From: Pictodentalium vernedei
Taxonomy: Eukaryota > Mollusca > Scaphopoda > Dentaliida > Dentaliidae
NCBI GenBank assembly: GCA_031216915.1
Contig: CM062294.1
Coordinates: forward strand, 159,667,455 to 159,731,454
Direction: 5' to 3'
DNA: 64,000 bases
This document shows positions 42,861 through 54,650 of the stretch, in pieces. Both the position numbers and the translations under genes were made by a program. Under the pieces are notes generated by a model that worked only from the letters and a program-made list of their open reading frames with translations, had not been told where the DNA came from and ran no database searches. How positions within the stretch are numbered: position 1 is the stretch's first letter; each line of letters begins with the position of its first letter.

Positions 42861-43490
42861 AAAATGGGGAGTATCCGGAGTATCACATGGCAAAAAACTA
42901 TTTGTAAAAGACTCCCCCTTTCAAGGACAATGGGACAGCCTTGGCATTTTGAATTCCTGTGTTTGTTGTTCTTATGAAATAGTATTTTATTATTATCAGT
43001 TATGGTAGAAATATGGCACACTTTCAGGAACTGCTGATGTCCGATGTCGACTGTGTATCAGTGCGTGAGGTGCACACATACTTTTGGGGTTCTATACACC
43101 ACATCCTTCATTTTGCTATATAATTTGTGTAAATTTTTTTGGAATTTATAGAATTTCAGACTTAGTAATTCCATAGTATTGTTTTTGCCTTAGTTATGGT
43201 GTCTCAGAAGTAATGGGCAATTTAGTTTGAAAGAAGAGGTTCATGAAGATTCAACCACAGGATGATTCAGCCCTCATACGTTTTCCGAGAATATTCGGTC
43301 TTTGACTCTCAGTCGTGGTCAAATCTCAACAACTCAGATGTCAAATCTTCACAGAATTTTTCTTTTTAAACGTTCTATGCATTTTTTTATAGTTTTTTTT
43401 AAGGATTTATGATTACTAATCATGACAAAATTGTATAATATGAAACAAACCTTAATGAAGCTGGAACAAAAACAAACCTTCCCAAAACAA
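42861..43490. other. Intergenic DNA, nothing recognised
   Basis: No gene, RNA or repeat is supported. Confidence 0.35.
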
Positions 43491-43496
43491 GATGCG

Positions 43497-43740
43497 AGGT
43501 TCTGTTTGAATCCCACCTGCGGCAACTGTACAAAGGTGTACTGCACATTGATGATGTACTTGTCTTCAACCAATGCGAACCATGCTTGTTTGGAGTTACT
43601 ATGTTTAGGAGCCTGACAGTTGCTTGCCATTGCTCGGTGGTTCTCTCCAGGTAATCTGGGTACCTCCCCTAGTAAAACTATCCAACATGAGGTGACCCTG
43701 GCTGTAAAAAGTGTTGTTAAACCCGAATAAATAAATAAAT
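43497..43740 (+). repeat. SINE with internal deletion
   Basis: Starts within the B box region (GAATCCCACCTGCGGCAACTG), lacks the TGTCCTTGGGCAAG core, continues with GTACTGCACATTGATG, TCGGTGGTTCTCTCC and TAAAAAGTGTTGTTAAACCC, and ends in (AATA)n. Confidence 0.65.
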
Positions 43741-43811
43741 CAAATTTGTTGAATCCAAGACTTCTGAATGATGGTTTTGAGTGGGGTGGGAGAGGGGGTG
43801 GTTTTGGTTAC

Positions 43812-44250
43812 ACAGTGGGGCCCACTTAACTGGATATCTCTTAATTGTATATCCCTGTTAATTTAATATAAATTTCCCAACACAAAACCATTTACCAAGC
43901 CCCAAGTACAAATTTGACCTGTTATTTGAATATAGGTTATACAGTAATCTCCTGTTAATTGAATAAGAAATCTTGTACTAGTAACATGTCGAGAAATTAC
44001 CCTGACTCTTCCCAGTTTTCCTTTTGTCATAGACCAATTTGGCCTCACTACATCCAATACAGGCATTTAATCTATTATGTCTTGTTTGACGGAGATCATG
44101 AAGCTCTGTCAAACAAAATATAATAGAATAAATGCTAAGTTTATCTCTGGAATACAGAAAAGAGATACAATCCCTGTTAATTACATACTCCTGTTAATTG
44201 AATAATTTTCATTGGCAAAGTGGCTCTTCAATTAACAGGGTTCCACTGTA
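43812..44250. mobile_element. Possible Tc1/mariner- or pogo-like MITE
   Basis: The left tip ACAGTGGGGCCCACTTAA and right tip TTAACAGGGTTCCACTGT are inverted relatives (CAGTGGRRCCC). The interior carries several CTGTTAATTGAAT subterminal repeats. TACA occurs at both borders. No transposase. Confidence 0.45.
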
Positions 44251-44974
44251 CAGCAAAAACAAATATCACAAACTAATAATGAAACTGTGTAGTTGAGAAA
44301 TGGCCCCGTAGTTGAGAAATGGCCCCAAGTACATATGATACATGGTATTCTTTCATGCCTAGTAGATTTTCTTTCATGATGAATAAATGAATAAAAAGTT
44401 TCAGCGCGCCGAAGGTGCACATGGACGATGTGGGATTTGAAATCCCTTGCGACCTGAATAATTTTGTTTTATTTGCTTATGTATGCACAAGAGTCGGAAG
44501 CGAGGGTCTGAAATGACTTTGAGGCCGAAAGGACTTGGGTCCGAAGTGACTGAATACCATTCTCACAGATGGGAGACGTTAATTATTACAGAACACAGCG
44601 AATGTGAATGTACCGCAGAGATAATTGCTCGATGATATACATGTATATTAATATTTGTTTTCAATAAATATCAAACAATATATTAATACTTTTTCTAAGA
44701 ATTATTTTTTAGGAGTTAAAACGAATATCATAGCATATCTAAAATATCCTAAAAGATGTGTACAGCTTTTCTTTTGGACGGATCTTCCCTGGGCCGAGTT
44801 TTCCACAGGCCGAATCTTCTTCCAGTTCCCGAGTAAAGATGACATGCCATTTTCAATGGTGGTAAATATCCAAAAAGGTAATTATTTTCCATTTTTTGGT
44901 GTTCGAACCTGCAAAGTACTATTCAGAAACACAGATGACACCAACAAGTAACACATTATTACTTTGTTTTGCTT
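44251..44974. other. Intergenic DNA with one AT-rich ORF
   Basis: A 98-codon frame at 44655-44951 (plus) is AT-rich and matches nothing I know, so I do not call it a gene. Nothing else is recognised. Confidence 0.3.
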
Positions 44975-46036
44975 TCTGACGGGACCGAAAGCAAACTGTC
45001 AGTATCACTTTTTTTTTAAATACACCCATTCCGTCCGCTAGCCAAATCATCTGCTGCAATTTTACCCAAGTCGTCTGCTGTAATTTGTCCGAAACTCGTC
45101 TACTGGGGGAAAGTATCGAAGTATTGTATATTGAATCATTTTTTTATTTATTTATATAACAATTTTATTGTATACTATCTAGTGTAATATATCTTTATGT
45201 ACCTCCTTGCATTAAAATTTCATATACTTATACAAAATTCTGAAAACAGAAATCTCAGAACAAATAAACTACTCAGCCATCTAATTAATTTCGACACTGT
45301 TTGACGCGGCGGTAATTACCGTTTATTCAACGGATTGCCTATAATAATTATATTATTACAGCAAAAGTTCTTAAAAGTATATGTACGTTATATTAAGTTC
45401 TGCAACATTATTTTATAATTTTGCAATTATTCACTGAAGAGTGCCACCGGTGCTTTACAGTGAATAATTGCAAAATTATTAGCAAATGTATTATAAGAAT
45501 TCATTACGGTATATTAAAAAACGCATAAAAATTCACGATATATTAACTTCCGCAACATAATCTTATAATTTTGCAATTATTCATGGAAGAGCGTCACCGG
45601 CACTTTACAATGAATAATTGCAAAATTATTAGCAAATGTATTACAGGAATTAATTATATTAAGAATGCATCATAACTTGTTATAATTAATTATATTAAGA
45701 AATGCATCAACACTTTTTATATTAAGTTCCATAACATAATCTTATAATTTTTCCATTTATTCATTGAAAAATATTTGCTATGCTATGCTGTTAATATTAT
45801 TATCTTGTGTACTGAATAAATATCATTATTTCGCTTGATACTGAATAAATATCATTAATTTTATTTTCCTTGTTTTTATGATATTCAAACCTTGGCGAAC
45901 GAAGTGGGTAAAATTGCAAGCGGCCTAATTGTGTAAAATTGCTAGCAGACGATTCGGTGCGCTGGCAGACGAAATGGGTAAAATTGTAAGCGTACGACTC
46001 GGCTTGCGGACGAAACGTCCATGTACCTTTTTTCAC
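44975..46036. repeat. Segment with inverted subterminal repeats
   Basis: AATTTTACCCAAGTCGTCTGCTG-type units at about 45045-45110 are inverted relative to GACGAARTGGGTAAAATTG units at about 45898-46000. This suggests a fold-back or degenerate DNA transposon about 1 kb long immediately left of the Mutator-like element. No ORF. Confidence 0.45.
45415..45630. repeat. Tandem strong hairpins, ~150-bp period
   Basis: Copy 1 (45417-45478): AATTTTGCAATTATTCACTG pairs perfectly with CAGTGAATAATTGCAAAATT around a loop containing CACCGGTG. Copy 2 (about 45567-45628) repeats the stem with two changes and a similar loop. A degenerate third arm lies near 45745. Confidence 0.75.
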
Positions 46037-46730
46037 GGTCATACTGAATACCGAACCATACCGAGCACCGAGCAGTAGAAAAATAAGGTATATTAGGCAA
46101 AATAAAGGGCATAATGTGGTATATAGGGGTCATTTAAATGTAAAAATCAATTTGGGGCAAGTTGGGGTAAAATTGGATGATATATAAACATTACAGCATA
46201 ATGCGGCAGACGAAAACTTCAGCTCAGTATTTAGTAGGTTGAGCACAGAAATCCAATTAACACAAAATCGCTGCTCGGTATTTAGTGGATTTGTGCGTGG
46301 GTTTTTTGGAGTTTTTTTTCGCAAATAAATCATAAACTCCCCTCATTTTTTGCCCGGGCTTGGGACCGACAGACTTAACAGAATCAAGTCAGGTGGATTT
46401 AGAGTGTTTTTTTTTTTATTCATTTTTTCTATTTGCCTTTTTGGCAGATTTATTCTGATTTATGTTCATTGCATTGCTTTACTAGTTGGCGTACAAGCAT
46501 TTTTTGGAAGTTTTATTCTGTTTCTCTTTTGCTATGCGGTGCAGAATTTTGCTACCGTTGCCGTACAGATTTTGGCTTCTCTGTCTTTTTTGACTTAGCA
46601 GTGCCTTTTGGCTTCTGTCAGCAGTATGTTCCGAACATCTCCTGCTACGCGGTGCATATTTTCTGCACCCGCTGCGGTGCAACTTTTCGCTACCGCGGGC
46701 AGTGCAATTTGGCTGTTGCCCTCTGTAACA

Positions 46731-47616
46731 TCATTTGGACGTTACGATTTTTTTTGTAGGTTTATTTGTTCTGCATTTTTTTGTGGCAGATTTATTGTTT
46801 CTGCTCATTTTTTTGGTGTGTGTGTGGGGGTGGGGGGACTTTTTTGCACTGGTTACACCACCTTCATTTTCTTGGGACCTATGATATGTCTGGAAACTTC
46901 CATCCCAGTGCAAAAAGACTGGGCGCAAAATAATAATCGGGACATCGGTCGACGATTTCCTCACAAAATTCAATTTTTTAAAGCAAATTGTTGTAACAAA
47001 ACAGGCACCCAAGTTGAATGTGCGGTCCATTCCAATTATGCAGCCATTTTGTATCGAACATTTTAGGAGCCTTAATTGCTCATCAGTATGGCAAATGACA
47101 CTTGGTGGTTTGTTTTGGTTTGTTGATATCACTTCTTTGGTGAAGTCTAATATATAATTTGTCTCCGAGTCAGCATCAGAGGATATATCACCAGATGGTT
47201 CGCTTATTTCATCGACTTGAACATCATGTTCACTCACCACCGATGTAGAGTCAGAAGTACCACCCACCGCTACCCCTGGATCGGATGTGTTCTTAACCTG
47301 CTGTTTTTAACTCATTTCCATCATCGTGCGTACTGCCCTCCAGTATAGGGTAAGAAACACCAATTACCCCATCGCCTCGCCCGGTATCCAAATCAGAATC
47401 ATCAGGAATGACATGTACAACAGTTAATGGTGGCACTGCCTGAGATGGGGGAACCAGTGGCACGAAATGGTTAGGACCCCATGATAGTTTGATGTCTGAT
47501 TCCTCACCTGCCCACAATATCGAAATCGACTCATGCTTTCTGCCGACTCTTGGCTTGAAAATTGTATTAAGAATTCTGATGTTTCCGTCAACTGGACCAT
47601 TTACGGTTGGGTACAC
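46731..47616 (-). pseudogene. MULE-type transposase fragments
   Basis: Two minus-strand frames. 46731-47267 contains LRLLKCSIQNGCIIGMDRTF, continuing with an Asn-Leu-Gly-Ala-Cys-Phe-Val-Thr segment and FLHWDGSFQTYH: the region around the first catalytic Asp (in GMDRTF) of MULE-like transposases. Upstream, 47293-47616 contains SISILWAGEESD and GPNHFVPLVPPS, which could be the C-terminal end of an OTU-like domain (Asn-His-Phe); this is tentative. The DDE remainder is missing: after 46860 the frame runs into non-coding, His-rich low-complexity sequence. The gene is dead. Confidence 0.55.
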
Positions 47617-47699
47617 AGATTTTAGTCATCCAATAACCGAAGCAGCAGCATGTATGGTCCACACACCAGAAGAATTGGCTGACAACAATGCAAAATGAA

Positions 47700-47780
47700 T
47701 ACAGAAAGATGGGTACCCCCCCCCCCCCCCCAAAAAAAAACAAAAAAAAAAACAAAAAAGAAAACAGATTTAAAAAAAGC
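47700..47780. repeat. Poly-C/poly-A tract inside MULE
   Basis: C tract 47717-47731 followed by A-rich runs to 47777. No function assigned. Confidence 0.7.
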
Positions 47781-48924
47781 CGCCACGTCAAGCAAGCGAG
47801 TGATAAAAATCACATTTTATATTTATATTGTCAGACACTAAATACCGAGCTGCAATAGCGTGTTAATTGGATTTCTGTGTTCAATCTATTAAATACAGTT
47901 ATTCAGGCAGTAACGGGCCACAGACAGTAATGGGTCAGGCGATGTTGAGCCTTAAAAGTCGAATTTGAAGATCATTTCAAACTAAAATTTTATTCCAGGT
48001 TTGTGCAGTAATATGTTGCCCGTCGTCTTTGAAAGTTTCGCGAGTTCATTGTTGTTTTTTGTTGACAAAAGCGATTTTTTTAAAAAAACTGGATGCTGGC
48101 CGGAAGAAAATTTCGATACGCGAAACCGCCAAAAAAGTTTTCGTCTCAACTATGGGAAGAGAAATATAAAGAGTGTGAATGTAAGTATTATTATTTTAAC
48201 AGGTTTGTCTACGCTTCAAATTCACGATAAAATAATTGGGATAAATATCGGGCATCATGATATATTTATTCCGTTTCAACAGCGAGTCGAGCTGTCAATA
48301 CCGGGTCACTGTTAGACATGCGCAGTAAAACCTATTGGAACACTACTCAAGTTGAACTATTTTTAGAAAATTAACGCAAGACTACTGTATTTGATCCACT
48401 TCGTTTTCAATTCTTCTCGCTGTAAAAGTTGTGACTAGTGTGGTGAAATTAATTCAGAGAAGATACAAAAGACTTTTTGTGTCCAATAAATACATATAAA
48501 GTGAGAAAATAGATCGCCAGTGGATGCGAAAGAGGGTGATTCTTTATAGACACAAGTGACCCGTTACTGACCAAATTGCGACAGTCAAACGATCCAATTT
48601 TATAAAATAAACAGAAGCTTCGTCTGAAGAATTCCGCTGCAGTAATGAGTGTCAGATACCTGTCTGTCAATAACAAAAAACGAAACTTGGATAACTTATT
48701 TTATTTGAGAGAAATAAACGAAAAATTGAAAGGTGGCCCGTTATACCCAAAATGACTGGGGCGCGTTATGCTCTAACGTTTATAAATCATCCAATTTTAC
48801 CCCAACTTGCTCCAAATTGATATTTTACATTTAAATAACCTGTATATACCATATTATGCCCTTTATTTTGCCTAATATGCCTTATTTTTCTACTGCTCGG
48901 TATTTAGTATGACCCTTTTTTCAT

Positions 48925-51040
48925 GCCAACTTTTCCAACACCTTAAGGGGACGTCCAACCTAACTTTGGTCAAATTTTATGTAATTTTCTTTCAAGTCTA
49001 AAAAATGCCCAAAATGAATAACCCCAATAAATTATATACCAAAATGCTTGGAATGAAACATAGAACATATGGAAACTGGAATTTGCCATGGAACTGCTGC
49101 CATGTGTAAATAGCACCACCTGAACGTCTGCTATAGCATAAATAAGAGAACAAATGTTTTACAATAAAATACCTCAAAATAAAATAACAGCTGTATTCTA
49201 TAAACATTGAAGTACGTACTCGAAGAAATCTTTTCCTAATTCATGAAAGTAATAAAGATTGAGACCAAATGTTATAAGTGGAGTGCTCACTGATTGTAGG
49301 CAGACATTTTCTTTTGTTTATGTTTTGATTTGGAGAGTTCGACAAAGGTCAACTTGAAAGAGTCCACCAGAAGAAGTATGGAAGGACAAAAGAGTGTCTC
49401 CCAATATAAAGATGTATGTTTCACTGTGGTGTTTTGGAAAGAAACTATGATATTTTCCTATGTAAAATTCACTGCAAAGTCATATACTACATTGTAGGTG
49501 AATAAATATATTTACAAACCCCTTGCACTGTAACCCCTTTTATCCCATGCATCAATTTGATAGTGATTAAATTGTTAAATTTGTCTGGTTTATCAATAAG
49601 TATAATAACTATGTTTACTCTTGGACACCAATACACCAATGATATCTATTGGAGAAGTAATGAGGGTAATTGTAACCTGTCACTGCAATAAACTATCTAA
49701 TGTACTTAAAAGTACATTGTTATTCAAAACACATCAAATCAACCTTACATAACCATTATTGTATGTACTTTCCCCAAGGAGGCTTATTGGCATATTGAGA
49801 TCAGAAGGGCACATTCAGAGGGTCTCACATATTTTTTTCAAGAATGCAGTACACAAAGCAATCCCCCAAAGGTGACAGGTGAGCTCCAATAGACACAAAC
49901 AATTTCCCGGGGGGGGGGGGGGGGAGGCTCTCTTCCTTGTATGTCTCTACCTCCGGCACTCAAGGCATATGCCTTTTTTCTCAAAGTTTAACTCTTTTTT
50001 TCTTTTTGAAGATCCTGGCCACACATGTTCCAAACACTATCAGACAGGTAACCCTCCAAATAAGTGTATCTGCAAAAATCATGTTACATTGCAAAACATT
50101 CTTTTTAGACTTTAAGTTCTGGACCTTTCATGCTTCTTACTTCCAACTATAACACTTAATTTATCGATTAATGGGTGAATAGAAAAGTCCTGCCATAATC
50201 AACATTTTGAGTTCCATAAACCTTCATAACAGCTCCGATAAAAGTGTCACACATCAGATTGGTGGCTTTATACAGAATATTCATTAGGTTGTTGCTTGAT
50301 AAGTAACAGGAACAAGATCTTCACCAGAAATATTTTGTAGCAATACATTTGAGGTTACCAGCAGGCACTTTCCAACAAATTGTAACAAATCAACCAGTTA
50401 TAAACACAATTTTCTAACTCAAAAGAGTGAAACAGTACCGCAACTCTGAAAAAATGTGGGTAGAAAGACATGCTACAGCAGCTAAATAGGCATTGTTTCC
50501 TCATGATGCTTGATCACAACACCAAATATCCTTCAAATTGGAGTAGCAGTGGTTGAGATACAGGGGAGAATGTTGGTACATGTAACTAATGATGAATGGG
50601 TAAGACTAAGAGGACAGAGGTTACCACTGCACGGCCCTAGATGCACCTTTGATTTTAAGCTTCCGGGTCTGGGGCATAATAATCGCAACACACCCACTTT
50701 ATCAATTCATACTTTCAGCAAAATAAAAGGAATCATCAATTTTAATTAATTAATAGATGATGGGAAATATTTGGCTTCTTTCGCCTTCTCGTACTATTAA
50801 TTACCACAAACAATATCCAATATCAGTTTGATGCCGACAAACGAAACTGAACGCATGTAATCTGGTTAAAAAGTAACTCGGCATGGATAGTGAAGAAATT
50901 GCGAATATTTCGTGTATTTCATTTGTTTATAAGCCAATTGCCGCTAATTTTGACCGTGGATTCGATAATTCGTTTCGGTTTTGACCACACGGTCACGGTG
51001 ACAGCGGTTATGTTTATTGTGATATGCAAATTCGGAGATA
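48925..51040. other. Intergenic DNA, nothing recognised
   Basis: No gene is supported. A poly-G tract lies at 49911-49924 and AT-rich unique sequence elsewhere. A 79-codon frame at 50510-50749 has no recognisable content. Confidence 0.35.
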
Positions 51041-51275
51041 GTTTCCGGTAGAGAATCTATAAATAACGGGAAGGTCTACTCCAATCAAATCTTGTAATTT
51101 GGCGGCCATGTTTGTGGTGGGATTTCTTTCACTTTCGATTTTGTTTGTAAACAAAAACGCATACGACGATTTTTTTCCGAACCTTCATCATTTCAGTTGC
51201 CACGACATATTATTGACATTAATTATTACAAGCAGTGTATACCTACTTGAAGAGTATAACTTTTTAAATTGTTAA
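51041..51275 (+). promoter_or_regulatory. Promoter-like segment with short ORF (inverted pair, left)
   Basis: TATAAATA (51058-51065) is followed by ACGGGAAGGTCTACTCC and, about 25 bp on, CCATGTTTGTGGTGG. An ATG in a good context (51108) opens ~55 codons with a hydrophobic start (MFVVGFLSLSILFV), then TAA. A GTAAAC donor-like site follows codon 14. About 100 bp is matched in inverted orientation at 56284-56390. It may be a first exon with core promoter; this is inference. Confidence 0.35.
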
Positions 51276-51925
51276 TGGGAATGGAGGAAAATATTTCTTG
51301 ACAACTAAATAGGATTTAGGCGCAATGGCAATGAGTTGAATTAGCGTATTTGTGTTTAACTTTGGCGGGGTTCGGCTTTTGGCCGATTGTCATTATGATT
51401 CACAAAACCCGCAAACAGCCCAATTGTTTTCTTTTTTTCGGAGCCTGTCAGAGGAACTTGAGAAAATAGCTTTTTACCATTCAGTTTAATAAAAATGGGC
51501 CCCGAGATTGGCGAGAATGCCGAAGTAGGCCCCAAAAATCAATTTTCGTTGCCTATCTAAAGTATAGTTACTAATAGTAATACTATTATTATAATACTTT
51601 AGTAATAGTATTTGTAATGTAATGGTGGGCCCTGACATTTTCTAATCGTTCGTGGGTGGTTTCACGGCTCAACAGGTTTACGAATCTTCAACCTATTTTA
51701 GCTCGATCGCCATAGTTTGCTCAATCGAGCTGTAAAAAATAAGACGAAACAATAGTTTTTGTCGAGCGAGACTTCGGCCTACAGGCCACCACAAACCACC
51801 ATCGAGAGTTACAACTTGAATGTTAATTTAAATGAGAGTTGAATGCAATGTAACATGTTATACCATTAACTACACAACGCTAAACAAGTTAATAATTAGC
51901 CAATGTAGCATTAATTATTCATTGC
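51276..51925. other. Intergenic DNA, nothing recognised
   Basis: Short AGTAATAGTATTTGTAATG-type repeats near 51565-51620; no gene. Confidence 0.3.
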
Positions 51926-52740
51926 AAATCAACCTGCGAATTTTTCTGTTCGAACCTGTCGAGTGGGAATTGCTGCAGACAGAATATCTTAATAGTTATT
52001 ATTATTAATAATAATAATTTTTTGGCCTTTATTCTCGATGGTGGTTTGTGATGGGCCAAAGTCCTGTACGATAAAAACACTTTTCCTGAGTTCCCCTTAT
52101 ATTTAGATACAGCTTGATCGAGTTAAACTTGAAGTAACCCACCCGGAACGAGCTGAAATAGCTCGACTGGAATGTTTCCCCGACCTGCTCATTGCTCAAG
52201 ACAAGTGTTGAAGTTGAACTCACCTTTGTCCAGTCCTGTCATTTGAAATTTTGAGAAATATCTCTCCAAATTAAATCCTCAGAATGAAAAAAGTTCAGCT
52301 TCTGCAGCGTACCATCTATTCATTCAAAGTTCGTTAGTCTTAGTACACAAAAAGTCGGTTGGGTTAGACAAGTTAGGTACTTTTAATTTTATGAGCAGAT
52401 TCGGCAAGTCGTGTGGCTAAGTTTAGTAGCCTTCACTTTCACTAGGTAGTAGAGATAAGTGTAGCTGTAGGTGTCACTAACCACTCTGCGTACCACTGGC
52501 ATTACAATTCTAGCAAGAAATAATGTTAATTAATAATATTATCCAACACAGATGCGTGACTGAATTTTTTTATAACACCATTTTTTTGCTGGGGGTGGGG
52601 GGCGGGGGGGTGTAGCAATAAATTATTTAATCATGGCAAACCAACCTGTGAGTTTTTCTGTTCGAACCTGTCGAATGGGAGCTGCTGAAGACAGAACTAT
52701 CTTAGTTATTCTCGATGGTGATTTGTGATTGGCCAAGATG
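51926..52740 (+). repeat. Direct repeat pair (~110 bp), copies at 51.93 and 52.63 kb
   Basis: AACCTGYGARTTTTTCTGTTCGAACCTGTCGARTGGGA, then CTGAAGACAGAA and TTCTCGATGGTGRTTTGTGATKGGCCAA, is present at about 51929-52060 and 52640-52735. Copy 1 has an (ATT)n expansion inside. The segment between them has no gene. Confidence 0.6.
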
Positions 52741-54135
52741 AGCTCCACCCCCCCCCCCCCCACCCACCTTTTTTTTACTGATTTGAATATTTTGGGCAGG
52801 TAAATTGGTTTGAGATATAAATGAGTTTGTGTTGGTTGGGGTGGGAGTCTGGATATCCTTCCCTCTCCCCCACCTCAACATGACAAAAAAATTGTCACAC
52901 ATTTGGCAGTATTTGATAATGAAACGGCGTTGAAAATGTTTTGCCCCAAAAGACTTTCCGAATATGAACACTCATTTATGGTTATTGGAATTGGGAGGGG
53001 GTGCGGGTGGAGAAATCCAGGCCTTGATACCACCCATCCTTCCACTACCACGAATTTATTTATTTATTGGTGTTTAGGGTCACATATTTATTAGGGTTGG
53101 TTGGAATGGGAGGTTAGAGATGTGCCTGTCATGACAGAACAAAAATATTTTTCTCACATTTAAGAATATTGGACCACGATATGGTGAGAAAACTGTTTTC
53201 GGTAGAAAAATGGGTCTCAACTTTCAACATATCTGGAGTTGGTGGTTGGAGTAGGAGCTGGAAGATATCGAGACCTGGAAAAATGCTCTTGGCTGAAAAA
53301 AATGGTTTCAGATATGAACACTGGGTTAGGGTGGATTCGAGTGGGGTGTGAGGTGATATCCCTTCCATGACAAAGAAAAAACATTTTTACACATATGGCA
53401 TTATTTGATAATGATATGGTGAGAAAAATGTTTTGAGCAGAAAGGTTTGTTTCAGCTTTCAATATTGAATTACATTTGGTTAAAACAGGAAGATATCCAG
53501 GCCTGGATATCCCAATCCTACATGGCCTAAAAAAATCACCGATTTGACATTATTTGATGATGAATTTGCAAGAGAAATACCTTTTGCATCAAATTGTTTT
53601 TTAAAGTCCAATACAGACCGAGTCCGCATCCAGTAGCCATCAAAAGACCAAAAAAAGGACTTGCTCCCCTTTCCTCCCCCACCAGCATATATTCGAATGG
53701 CAAAGTCTGTGCTTTGCAATGGGGAACTCCAAAAATACATCAGATCAAAAAATAAAATAGGAGGTGCACACTGCCAATATGCGGTACACATTCTGTGAAA
53801 GTTTCATTGAAATCCATTCACAGGTTAAAGTTGAGTTGCGGATAAACGATGTGCACCCCTCCCCCACATCATATTGAAATGGCAAAACCATGTTTTGCTA
53901 TGGGAAACCCCTAAAACACATCAGATCAAACAAGAGTTATTGCTGAAGGCAATTCATACCCCACTGCAGTGCTGGACTGATGAAGCATAAATGAATTAAG
54001 TTATGAATATTCTCGGACGGACTCACACACGGACGGACGGACGGACGGACGGACGGAAGGGCGGGCAGACGGACGCATGTAATCCAGTATACCCCCCCCC
54101 CCCCCATTTTCCTCGAAAGTGGGGGTATAAAAATA
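52741..54135 (+). repeat. Modular monomers with ACGG tail and hairpin (family D)
   Basis: Monomers share ATTATTTGATAATGAWATGGTGAGAAAA, TTTCAGATATGAACACT and GATATCCAGGCCTGGA (about 52905, 53165, 53400, 53545), with a period near 200 bp. The last part has GAAAGTTTCATTGAAATCCATTC, then (GGAC)n at 54030-54060 and the hairpin around GTATACCCCCC / GGGGGTATA (54087-54130). Non-coding. Confidence 0.55.
53050..53090 (-). repeat. SINE tail fragment
   Basis: TTTATTTATTTATTGGTGTTTAGGGTCACATATTTA is the inverse of the SINE tail seen at 33440-33480. A similar fragment is at 55190-55235. Confidence 0.5.
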
Positions 54136-54650
54136 AAATAGGGGGTGCTCAAAGTCATTATGTAATGAAGAATCATTGGAAATTTCATTAAAATCCATTC
54201 TTTGGCTGAAGAGGAGTTGCAGATAAAAAGTAGGTGTGACGCAAATGACGCAAGACAAAAGTAATCCCTATGTGTCAAAATGGTGCATGATTCTAGAGCA
54301 AAATTGAGTGGGCAATAACGACTGTAAGTGGATATCCTTCCCCCCATCTGAGTTCATGTGCATACCAAATAAAATTAAGATCCGCCTGACAATGACTGAG
54401 TTTTTACACTCAAAGGCTTTTCAGACAGAATTCTAAGTCGAAAAGGGGCATAACTGTGAAAAATTATATCGGCTAAAAAAAAAAAAATAAGAGGTGCACA
54501 ATGGCATAATGCAAGGAAGCATCCCTGAAAGTTTCATTAAAATCCCTTTATTGGTTAAAGAAGAGTTGCGGATAAAAGTAAGTGTGGCGCGGACGACACA
54601 AGACGACAAAAGTTAACCCTATATCTCGCATTATTTTCTCAACTTTTCTC
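54136..54650 (+). repeat. Further family D-type monomers
   Basis: AAATTTCATTAAAATCC.., GAAGAGTTGCRGATAAAA and GACGCAAGACRAAAG occur near 54175-54260 and 54530-54615. Same monomer type as 53790-53850, without a hairpin end. Confidence 0.45.

Larger units (their letters stand above)
46037..48915 (-). mobile_element. Mutator-like (MULE) DNA transposon with long TIRs
   Basis: About 140 bp at 46037-46185 is inverted at 48770-48915 (shared GCAGTAGAAAAATAAGG, CAAAATAAAGGGCATAAT, CAAGTTGGGGTAAAATTGGATGAT; the left arm has an extra ~17 bp near 46055). It is flanked by TTTTTTCAC (46028-46036) and TTTTTTCAT (48916-48924), a 9-bp target duplication with one difference. Long TIRs, 9-bp duplication and an internal MULE-type transposase fragment agree on the superfamily. 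Confidence 0.75.

Noticed and set aside
48001-48315. 104-codon plus ORF inside the MULE
   Set aside because: No recognisable domain, opposite strand to the transposase fragments, lies in non-coding element sequence.
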